Positions 5,525-12,943 of a stretch of DNA of 15,637 nt are shown here, piece by piece. Position numbers and translations under genes: made by a program. The DNA lies in NCBI GenBank assembly GCA_034002405.1, contig JAVFAS010000070.1, positions 1-15,637 of the forward strand. The letters are read 5' to 3'. The notes below the pieces were generated by a model. It had not been told where the DNA came from and ran no database searches. It saw only the letters and a list, made by a program, of their open reading frames with translations. Positions within the stretch are counted from its first letter, which is position 1, and the number at the start of each line of letters is the position of its first letter. Source of the DNA: SZUA-365 sp034002405 (GTDB taxonomy: Bacteria; Bacteroidota; Ignavibacteria; SZUA-365).

Positions 5525-8500
5525 ATGAAATTTCGGTTGTTCCTCACCGCCGTTCTCCTGGGCGTTTGCACCGGCGGCACTCTCGCCCAACCATCGTTCT
5601 CCGTTTCCATCCATATTCCCACGATCACCATCGATCCGGCGGCGGAATCCTATCTTCCGATGCCGATTCCCGTAATGGTGACGATCTACAACACGGGAAG
5701 CACCGCATCGCTGCCGCTGACGGCGCGCATATCCTTTCCGGCGGACCTTGGTCTGGATGCGGTGGAACAGGGGGCCGTTATCAAGGCACCGACTCCCGCG
5801 GTGGTACAGCCGAATGATTCGGTAAAGGTTGAATGGAAGCTCACGCATCCGGTTTCCTTCGCGATGAAGAACTACCGCGTACGCGTGTGGCTCACGTACA
5901 CCGCGGCGGATTCATTCGAAACACAGAAATTGTTCATCGTGCCGGCGATGGATCCGCCGGATTTCAAGCTTTCGCTGACAACGATTCCGCCGTTGCATGT
6001 CCGGTCCGACTCGCTGGGATACGAACAGAATCCATTTCCCGTGATGATGCGACTGGCGAATCAAGGTGGAACGACGGTCGACAGCGTGGTCGGACAGCTG
6101 ATTCTCCCGCCGGATTACGTTCTCGACCCCTCGTCGCAGGCGAATCCAATGCCGTATGCACTTCCCATGCCGCCGCCGAAGGTGGGCAATCCCCGGGTCG
6201 ACATGAGCTGGACCCTGCGATATGTAGGTGCGACCATCGTTCCGCGAACGGACACGCTGCGATTCCGCGCCACGGGAAAGGACCCGACCGGCGGGCTTGT
6301 CCGCAAGGACACGATGCTGCTCATTTCAGTGGACGGGCTTTCCCCGCGCTTCGACATTTCCTGGCTCGATCCCGGTGCGATGCAATATGACACCGGTACC
6401 GTGTACAGTCCACATCCATATCCCCTGAAACCGCGGGTGTCGAATCTCACCGAGCAGTGGATCGACCTGTCGACCGTGACGGTCACGATGCAGGGCGTTG
6501 GCGTGACAATGTCCGACGCCGCGACCCGTCCGATCCCGATGATGCTTGCCGGGGGACATCTCGATTTCACCTGGAACGTGACAGCCGAGCGGCGTTCCGC
6601 TCCGCGCACTGTTCGCTTCCATGCGGAAGTGACCGATTCGGACGGTCGTGCATGGGGTTCCACGCATTCGCTCGATATTCCCGGGCAGCCGTACGCGCTC
6701 GGTATCGCGGAGTATTTCGCGCCCGACACGCTTGCGGTGAATGCCGAGGGGACGGCGTTTCTCCGTGACGCCATTCCGCTCTCCTATCGCATGCGGAATG
6801 ACAGCTGGTACAACGGCACGGTCATCGCATCGCGTGTACAGTCGCAGGGACTCGGTGTGCTGCCGCCACCATATCGCGAACATTCCCATGCGATGATTCT
6901 CACACCGGGTGAGCTGAGCGCGGTGGTGGCCGATACATTTCAGGTGCAGGCCCAGCTCGGACCGCGCGTGCTGAATTTCCAGGTCACGGCCATGAACGAC
7001 CGCGGAGATACAGCGCAGGCTGTCAGGGCGGTGTATGTCCCGGGTCTGCGACCCGTACTGCGATTCACGCGTCGCGGGCCGGACCATATCGTCCCTGACA
7101 TGCTTGGCGGGTACCAACCGAATCCGACCGGTCAGGAATACACCTTGATCAACGAGGGGAACGTCGACGTCCGTCTTGATTCACTGGTCCTGCGCTATCC
7201 GATGGACGGCCTCACGACGCCCGAACCCTTGCGCATCGACTTTGGCACGACGTTGCGTCCGGGAGATTCGCTACTGACACGATGGAATTTTCTCGTGCAC
7301 CGGCGCGACTCCTTGCGGCATGTCCCCATGGTGGTGACGGCCTTTGTCTCGGGACAGTACGAGATTCGCGCGGAACATCTGCTGAGGATCGATGCCCTCG
7401 TACCCGTGATCGAGTCAACGGTGGCAGGGCCTGACACACTGGTGTACGATCCCGGCACGTTCTATGCCCCGAATCCCTTTATAAAAACATTACGGATCCG
7501 GAACTCCGGTACCGCCGAGCTCCAGCTCGACAGCATCGTCCTGCGCTTCGATGATCCGCTGGTTACCGCGCTCGTTCCGCTGGAATGGAAGAGTGGAAGG
7601 ACGCTCAAGCCGGACAGCACGATCGAGTTGGACTGGCGGTTGCAGGCCGACCGGCACGAGACCGCGACCCTGCTCGTCATGAATTTCGCGATCCACCATG
7701 CAGGGGGACGTCGTCAGGACATCGACGCGCGTGTGTTCCTCCCGGCGTTGATTCCGAATCTCGAGACGGAAATCACGGGCGATGCGCGTCTGGTTCTCGA
7801 CCCGGAGAATGTGTACTGGCCGAATCCCTTTTCGAAAACGCTGCGGTTGCGAAACAGCGGCACGGCGGATCTGATACTGGACTCGGTGGTCGTGTCATGG
7901 ACCGATCCGGGGTTACGTTCGATCGAGCCCGCGCGCATGGATCTGCGTCAGATCGTCGGCGCGGGTTCCGGCCGCGAATTAACCTGGAATTTCCGTGCGG
8001 CGCCGCATGCCTCGGGGGGCTATGTCGCCATTCGCTTCACGATGTATCACAGTGGCGGACAGGCGTATCCCGTGTCCTCCGATATTCTCATTCCCGGCGA
8101 ACCGGTCGAATTCCGGATCATCGACGCGGAGATGCCTGACCGCCTCATCGCCCGTGCCGATGGTCAAGGGTACGAGACGAATCCCGTGGTGCTGCGGTAT
8201 GTGTTGGAAAACCGGGCGTGGTTTTCTTCCGCGCTCGACAGCTGTCGCGTGGTATTGGCGGGAGATGGTGTACAGCTGTTGTCACCACAGCCCAGACCGG
8301 GGCCCGTGCTCCTTGCCGCGCATGAACGTTCGGCCGTGCAGCGTGATTCCTTTTTCGTACTCCCCGCGAGCTATGACCGGACGATCACGGTCACCCTCAC
8401 AGCGACCAGTATCCACGGCTTCGGCGATACGAGGGAATTCTCCCTGTTCGTGCCGCATATCGCGACGAGCGGGGTGAATGACGGGACAGACGGGATATCG

Positions 8501-8758
8501 CTGCGAATTCTCGGTATCTACCCGAATCCTGCGCCCGCGGGCGCGGCGCTGCATGTCGAGGTCACACAGCGTGGCGCGGTGGAAATGGAAATTCATGATG
8601 TGCTTGGGCGTGTGGTCTGGACCTCGCGGCGATTCGATCCGTGGACCGGGCAACGGACGATCACGGTGCAACCGCCGCGTCTGCCCGATGGCATGTATTT
8701 CCTGCGCGTCCTCGACGGATCGTCACAGCGCACGCAGCCGCTGTTGATTCACCGTTGA
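5525..8758 (+). CDS. Secreted eight-repeat Ig-like protein with T9SS sorting domain
   Basis: This is a 1077-aa protein with a Sec signal peptide (MKFRLFLTAVLLGVCTGGTLA, cleavage after A21). About eight units of 105-130 residues follow, starting near residues 43, 166, 294, 397, 530, 647, 764 and 883. Most open with Y-x-x-N-P-(F) (for example YAPNPF, YWPNPF) and continue with a strand pattern such as LRNSGTAELQLDSIVL, ending with an 'LxPGDS...W' or 'VxAHxxS' segment. The strand pattern resembles Ig-like ASH/'choice-of-anchor' or CARDB-type domains. Residues from about 993 to the end are a sorting domain (LRILGIYPNPAPAG...DVLGRVV...MYFLRVLDG), pointing to T9SS export. No catalytic motif is seen, so a surface or extracellular structural or binding role is inferred. 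The GH3 fusion gene follows after 62 bases, probably in the same transcript. There is no strong Shine-Dalgarno site. Confidence 0.92.
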   Translation: MKFRLFLTAVLLGVCTGGTLAQPSFSVSIHIPTITIDPAAESYLPMPIPVMVTIYNTGSTASLPLTARISFPADLGLDAVEQGAVIKAPTPAVVQPNDSVKVEWKLTHPVSFAMKNYRVRVWLTYTAADSFETQKLFIVPAMDPPDFKLSLTTIPPLHVRSDSLGYEQNPFPVMMRLANQGGTTVDSVVGQLILPPDYVLDPSSQANPMPYALPMPPPKVGNPRVDMSWTLRYVGATIVPRTDTLRFRATGKDPTGGLVRKDTMLLISVDGLSPRFDISWLDPGAMQYDTGTVYSPHPYPLKPRVSNLTEQWIDLSTVTVTMQGVGVTMSDAATRPIPMMLAGGHLDFTWNVTAERRSAPRTVRFHAEVTDSDGRAWGSTHSLDIPGQPYALGIAEYFAPDTLAVNAEGTAFLRDAIPLSYRMRNDSWYNGTVIASRVQSQGLGVLPPPYREHSHAMILTPGELSAVVADTFQVQAQLGPRVLNFQVTAMNDRGDTAQAVRAVYVPGLRPVLRFTRRGPDHIVPDMLGGYQPNPTGQEYTLINEGNVDVRLDSLVLRYPMDGLTTPEPLRIDFGTTLRPGDSLLTRWNFLVHRRDSLRHVPMVVTAFVSGQYEIRAEHLLRIDALVPVIESTVAGPDTLVYDPGTFYAPNPFIKTLRIRNSGTAELQLDSIVLRFDDPLVTALVPLEWKSGRTLKPDSTIELDWRLQADRHETATLLVMNFAIHHAGGRRQDIDARVFLPALIPNLETEITGDARLVLDPENVYWPNPFSKTLRLRNSGTADLILDSVVVSWTDPGLRSIEPARMDLRQIVGAGSGRELTWNFRAAPHASGGYVAIRFTMYHSGGQAYPVSSDILIPGEPVEFRIIDAEMPDRLIARADGQGYETNPVVLRYVLENRAWFSSALDSCRVVLAGDGVQLLSPQPRPGPVLLAAHERSAVQRDSFFVLPASYDRTITVTLTATSIHGFGDTREFSLFVPHIATSGVNDGTDGISLRILGIYPNPAPAGAALHVEVTQRGAVEMEIHDVLGRVVWTSRRFDPWTGQRTITVQPPRLPDGMYFLRVLDGSSQRTQPLLIHR

Positions 8759-8787
8759 CCGCCGGCGTCCCGCCCGTGAGACGATCT

Positions 8788-8817
8788 TCGTTTCCGTTCG
8801 AAGGTGTCGGGAAACGA
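8788..8817 (+). other. Hairpin just before the GH3 fusion start
   Basis: TCGTTTCC (8788-8795) is complementary to GGAAACGA (8810-8817) with a 14-base loop, ending three bases before the ATG at 8821. In mRNA it could limit access to the start codon or act as a weak intra-operon processing site. The stem is short and may be chance. Confidence 0.25.
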
Positions 8818-8820
8818 TGG

Positions 8821-11778
8821 ATGCGCACGCAACTGCTCCAGTTCCTCGGGATTACCGCATTGCTTGGCGGGTTGGTCTCGTGCTCCTTGCTGCATCCCGT
8901 CCCGTCACCGATCCCGGTTGAACCGTCTCCTCCAACGCTGCCCCGCACGATTCTTCGTCCGCCCTCGGACCGTATGCTCGCCGATATCGCGCTGGAAGAA
9001 GAACTCTTTCCGCGAACGGCGTGGGCGGATAGTGTTCTGGCCACGCTCGACTGGCGCCGTACCGTGGCGCAGCTGCTGTTTCCATTCAGCTACAGCGACC
9101 GGAGCGCGAAGACGCTCGGACGCATCCGCGGCATGACGCAGGAATACGGTGTCGGCGGTGTGATACTCTCGCGGGGGACCGTGCCGGACGCGCGGCGACT
9201 GATCATGGACGCGCAGCGATGGTCGGCGGTACCCATGCTTATCGCCGCGGATTTCGAACATGGTCCGGGAATGCGTCTCGATGGTGGGCTGGTGCTTCCG
9301 TCGATGATGGCAATGGCGGCGACGCGACAGATGGATCTGGTCTACCGTGCGGGAGTCGCCGTGGGACAGGCGAGTCGCGCCATCGGGGTAACGATGAATT
9401 TCGCGCCGGTCGCGGATGTGAACAGTAATCCGCGAAATCCGATCATCAACACGCGCGCATTCGGGGAGGAGCCCGGGCTTGTCGCCGACATGGCGGAAGC
9501 GTACATGCGCGGCCTGCAGGACGGCGGGATGCTCGCAACCGCCAAGCATTTTCCCGGACACGGCGACACCCACGTCGACTCGCACACCGGATTGCCACTG
9601 ATCGATGCGAGCCGCGCGCGGCTCGACAGCATCGAGCTCCATCCATTCGGTCGACTGATCGAAGCTGGCGTCCGTGCCGTGATGAGCGGACATCTGGCGG
9701 TTCCGGCGCTCACTGGCGACAGTAGTCTGCCCGCCACACTGAGCGCCGCGGTGATGGACACCCTGCTGCGGAGGCAGCTTGGTTTCCGTGGACTGGTCGT
9801 TACCGATGCGATGAACATGAAGGCGCTCACCCGCACGAACATTGGAAATCTTCCCGCCGCGGCCTTGCGCGCGGGGGCGGATGTGCTGCTGATTCCTGGA
9901 GAACTCTCCGAAACCATCGATTCAATCTCGGCTGCCGTCACGCGCGGAGAGCTCGACAGCGCGCGGGTCCGTCGTTCCGTACGCCGCATCCTTGACGCCA
10001 AGCACGCACTCGGGCTCGCGGTGCTCGGGGATTCCCAAGACATGGCCGCGGACAGCAGTGCGAACGATTCCCTCGCCTGTGCCGCGTCGCACTGTGCGAC
10101 GGAGATCGCCGAACATGCCCTGACCATGGTGCGAAACACGGGTGCCCTTCTTCCATTGCGCGACAGCATACGCATCACCGTGGTGAGTCTGGTGAGAAAA
10201 GGAATGCCAAAAGCCGCACGCGAGTTTGTCACACGGCTGCGATCGCGTTTTCCTCATGTGCGCGCCATCGCTGTCGAACGACGCGCACCGCGGGATCCCG
10301 CACCCATCGAGCGTGATTCCCTGCGTGACGCGGACGTGGTGCTCATCGCCGCGCACATTTCCGTGGTGAACGGAGCGGGAAGCATCGGACTCTCGGAGCA
10401 GCAGCGCCTCCTCCTCGATCAGGTGGCCGACACCAGGTTGCCCCGTGTCATGCTCTCGCTCGGCACGCCGTACGTACTCGAAGCCGTACCCACCGCCGAT
10501 GCGATGCTATGCGCATACGGAGACGACCCAGCCTCGATCGATGCAGTGGTACGGGCGCTCGCCGGGGAAATCTCGCCACGCGGACGACTGCCGGTCAGCA
10601 TCCCCGGGATCGCGCGATATGGAGAGGGGATGGAATACCCGCACGCGACCAATACCACCGTTCCTGTGGTACCGGAGATCGACGGCACCGCATCCGCATC
10701 GCCGCGGTTCGCCGTGGCGTTTCAGCGGGTGGATAGCCTGATACAGGACCAGATACTCCGGAAATCGACCCCCGGGGCGCAGCTGGCGATCGTACGCGGT
10801 GACACGGTGCTGTATATCAGGAATTACGGACACGTGGCCTATGACAGCGGCGCGACGGTGGTGGACGAGCACACCCGCTATGATCTGGCTTCCCTCACCA
10901 AGGTCGTCGTGACGACGACGGCCGCGATGCAGCTGGTCGAACGCGGCCGGTTGCATCTCGACAGCACGGTGGCGTCGTATGTACCGGTCTTCGGCGTGCG
11001 TGGGAAACACCAGATCACCATCCGGAATCTCCTGACGCACCGCAGCGGACTGGAAGCGTTTCGTCCGTTTCACCAGCTTCGCGTCGACAGTGCCGCGGTG
11101 CTCGATAGTATTCTGGCCGCGCCGCTCGTGTATGATCCCGGAAGCCGGACTGTTTACTCCGATTTCAACATGATCGTGCTCGGACGCGTGATCGAGCAGG
11201 TGACCGGGATGTCGCTGGACGCGTATGCACGGCGGCATATACTTGCACCGCTGGGGATGATATCCAGCGATTTCCGTCCATCCGATTCCCTACGCGCGTA
11301 CTGCGCCCCGACGGAATATGACCACCACTGGCGCCGACGCCTGCTGCAGGGGTCCGTTCACGACGAAACGGCGGATCTGCTCGGCGGCGTCGCGGGTCAT
11401 GCCGGACTTTTTTCCACCGCGTCCGATCTGGCACGCTTCGCGCGAATGCTACTCGGTCGCGGGGTGCTGGAGGGCAGACGCATCGTCGATGCCGCGACGA
11501 TTTCCTTGTTCACTTCCCGACAATCCACCCGCGGCACGCGGGGCCTGGGGTGGGATCTGCGATCGGCCACCGGTTCGTCGGCCGGACGATATTTTTCGAT
11601 GCATAGCTTTGGGCATACGGGATTCACCGGTACCTCGATATGGGTGGATCCCACGGCACGCATCGCGGTAGTATTTCTGACCAATCGCGTGCATCCCACC
11701 CGGGAGAACAAACAACTCCCACGCTTTCGTGCCACCCTGCACGACGCGATCCGGGAAGCATTGGCCACGATGGAGTGA
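8821..11778 (+). CDS. GH3 beta-N-acetylglucosaminidase / beta-lactamase-type serine hydrolase fusion lipoprotein
   Basis: The ATG at 8821 gives 985 aa beginning with a lipoprotein signal (lipobox L18-V-S-C21); the frame is open further upstream, but only this start places the signal at the N-terminus. Residues about 75-400 are a NagZ-like GH3 domain: IAADFEHGPG (141-150), KHFPGHGDTHVDSH from 242 with the Asp-His dyad type motif, and VVTDAMNM with the predicted nucleophile D329. Residues about 420-600 resemble the GH3 C-terminal domain. Residues about 634-980 are a class C beta-lactamase/PBP-like serine hydrolase with S691-L-T-K694, Y779-S-D and H932-T-G, the three expected motifs, so it is probably active. 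The fusion is known in Bacteroidota and is thought to act on peptidoglycan or muropeptides in the periplasm or on the membrane; the precise substrate of the second domain is unknown. It follows the 1077-aa gene by 62 bases. Confidence 0.93.
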   Translation: MRTQLLQFLGITALLGGLVSCSLLHPVPSPIPVEPSPPTLPRTILRPPSDRMLADIALEEELFPRTAWADSVLATLDWRRTVAQLLFPFSYSDRSAKTLGRIRGMTQEYGVGGVILSRGTVPDARRLIMDAQRWSAVPMLIAADFEHGPGMRLDGGLVLPSMMAMAATRQMDLVYRAGVAVGQASRAIGVTMNFAPVADVNSNPRNPIINTRAFGEEPGLVADMAEAYMRGLQDGGMLATAKHFPGHGDTHVDSHTGLPLIDASRARLDSIELHPFGRLIEAGVRAVMSGHLAVPALTGDSSLPATLSAAVMDTLLRRQLGFRGLVVTDAMNMKALTRTNIGNLPAAALRAGADVLLIPGELSETIDSISAAVTRGELDSARVRRSVRRILDAKHALGLAVLGDSQDMAADSSANDSLACAASHCATEIAEHALTMVRNTGALLPLRDSIRITVVSLVRKGMPKAAREFVTRLRSRFPHVRAIAVERRAPRDPAPIERDSLRDADVVLIAAHISVVNGAGSIGLSEQQRLLLDQVADTRLPRVMLSLGTPYVLEAVPTADAMLCAYGDDPASIDAVVRALAGEISPRGRLPVSIPGIARYGEGMEYPHATNTTVPVVPEIDGTASASPRFAVAFQRVDSLIQDQILRKSTPGAQLAIVRGDTVLYIRNYGHVAYDSGATVVDEHTRYDLASLTKVVVTTTAAMQLVERGRLHLDSTVASYVPVFGVRGKHQITIRNLLTHRSGLEAFRPFHQLRVDSAAVLDSILAAPLVYDPGSRTVYSDFNMIVLGRVIEQVTGMSLDAYARRHILAPLGMISSDFRPSDSLRAYCAPTEYDHHWRRRLLQGSVHDETADLLGGVAGHAGLFSTASDLARFARMLLGRGVLEGRRIVDAATISLFTSRQSTRGTRGLGWDLRSATGSSAGRYFSMHSFGHTGFTGTSIWVDPTARIAVVFLTNRVHPTRENKQLPRFRATLHDAIREALATME

Positions 11779-11865
11779 TGTCCCGGACTGGGGTGAATGG
11801 AATGCAGCCGCGCCAACACGTCGTGAGGGATACCGCCACACAACCGTGCGACGCGCGCGCGGAGT

Positions 11866-11896
11866 GGATTTTCACGCGTTTTCGGTGTTACATTTC
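11866..11896 (+). promoter_or_regulatory. Weak possible promoter of the M48 protease gene
   Basis: TACATTTC (11889-11896) is one base off TAnnTTTG, but the -33 region upstream (GATTTTC around 11868-11873) is only T-rich and lacks TTG. The leader would be about 110 bases. It is the only promoter-like string noticed in the 235-base gap 11779-12013, which otherwise shows no gene or clear hairpin. Confidence 0.25.
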
Positions 11897-11999
11897 AACA
11901 CAACGAAGGATTGCAGACAAGACAATCGGGATCAACGATAGCCGGAGACTGGAACCACGGATCCCCGGAGCTTCGTAGAAACACGCTATTTCATTCATA

Positions 12000-12005
12000 G
12001 AAGGA
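12000..12005 (+). promoter_or_regulatory. Ribosome binding site of the M48 protease gene
   Basis: GAAGGA lies eight bases before the ATG at 12014 and supports that start, which also begins a lipoprotein signal. Confidence 0.65.
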
Positions 12006-12013
12006 TCAGCATC

Positions 12014-12826
12014 ATGAGACAGTTCAGCACATACTCCATGGCGATGCTTGTTCTCTCGGTCGCGATGTTCGTCAGTTCCTGCAGCACCGTGCCGGTGACG
12101 GGTCGCAGCCAGATCAACCTGATTCCAGCCTCGACCATGTTGTCGATGAGTTATCAGCAATACGGCGATTTCATGAAAACGAATCAGCTGAGTCGGGACG
12201 CGGCGAAGACCCAGATGGTTCAGGGGGTCGGACAACGCATCCAGCGTGCGGTGGAGACGTACTTCCAGCAGAAAGGGTGGTCCGATCAATTAAAGGGTTA
12301 TCAATGGGAGTTCAATCTCATCGAGAGTCCGGAGGTGAATGCCTGGTGCATGCCCGGTGGAAAGGTCGTGGTGTATACCGGCATACTTCCCATCACGCAG
12401 TCGGAGGATGGACTCGCGGTTGTCATGGGTCATGAGATCGCGCATGCGATCGCGGAGCATGGCAACGAGCGGATGAGTCAGGGACTGCTGACGGAACTCG
12501 GCGGCATGGCACTGAACGAGGCGCTCGCGAGCAAACCCGAGCAAACTCGCGGATTGTGGATGACCGCGTTCGGCGTGGGTGCGCAGGTCGGTGTGTTGTT
12601 ACCGTTCAGTCGTCTGCACGAGAGCGAAGCCGACAAGCTGGGTCTGATTTTCATGGCCATGGCCGGTTACAATCCGAATGAAGCCGTGGCGTTCTGGTCG
12701 CGCATGGCCGCAAAGAAGAGCGGAGGATCTCCGCCGGAATTCCTGAGCACGCATCCTTCGGATGAAACGCGCATCAAGGATTTGAAAGCCGCGTTGCCGG
12801 AAGCGCTCCAGTACTACAAACGATAA
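12014..12826 (+). CDS. M48 family metalloprotease lipoprotein
   Basis: The 270-aa product begins with a lipoprotein signal whose lipobox is V20-S-S-C23, followed by VPVTGRSQINLIP, a string typical of the LoiP/YcaL/BepA-like M48 group. The zinc motif is H140-E-I-A-H144, and HESEAD supplies the probable third ligand E203 with the conserved D207. A C-terminal FLSTHPSDETRIKDL motif is also typical. Length matches the family. Members degrade or help fold damaged outer-membrane proteins from the periplasmic side; this role is inferred from the family. The gene has its own ribosome binding site, lies 235 bases after the GH3 fusion and is followed by a hairpin, so it may be transcribed alone. Confidence 0.95.
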   Translation: MRQFSTYSMAMLVLSVAMFVSSCSTVPVTGRSQINLIPASTMLSMSYQQYGDFMKTNQLSRDAAKTQMVQGVGQRIQRAVETYFQQKGWSDQLKGYQWEFNLIESPEVNAWCMPGGKVVVYTGILPITQSEDGLAVVMGHEIAHAIAEHGNERMSQGLLTELGGMALNEALASKPEQTRGLWMTAFGVGAQVGVLLPFSRLHESEADKLGLIFMAMAGYNPNEAVAFWSRMAAKKSGGSPPEFLSTHPSDETRIKDLKAALPEALQYYKR

Positions 12827-12842
12827 CGCTTGAATGTCACGC

Positions 12843-12871
12843 CGTCGGCCGCGGACACCCCGCGGTCGACG
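12843..12871 (+). terminator. Terminator-like hairpin after the M48 protease gene
   Basis: CGTCGGCCGCGG (12843-12854) pairs with CCGCGGTCGACG (12860-12871) over 12 bases including one G-U pair, with the loop ACACC. It starts 16 bases after the stop. The sequence after it (ACGGTATTGATTTC) is only mildly T-rich, so termination is likely but not certain. It separates this gene from the S46 peptidase gene. Confidence 0.5.
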
Positions 12872-12943
12872 ACGGTATTGATTTCAATGGTGTCCACCTC
12901 TCCATCGACCACGATCACTCTTCCCCCATCACGGAATATCATC

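Noticed and set aside
8641..8820. Upstream start at 8641 for the GH3 fusion
   Set aside because: It would overlap the preceding gene by 118 bases and bury the lipoprotein signal that begins at 8821.
9342..10232. Minus-strand 296-aa open frame
   Set aside because: It is antisense to the GH3 domain with its conserved active-site motifs, and its product is Ser/Arg/Pro-rich without recognisable domains.
12830..12943. Upstream TTG start at 12830 for the S46 peptidase
   Set aside because: It would add 38 low-complexity residues before a good signal peptide and would run through the terminator-like hairpin.
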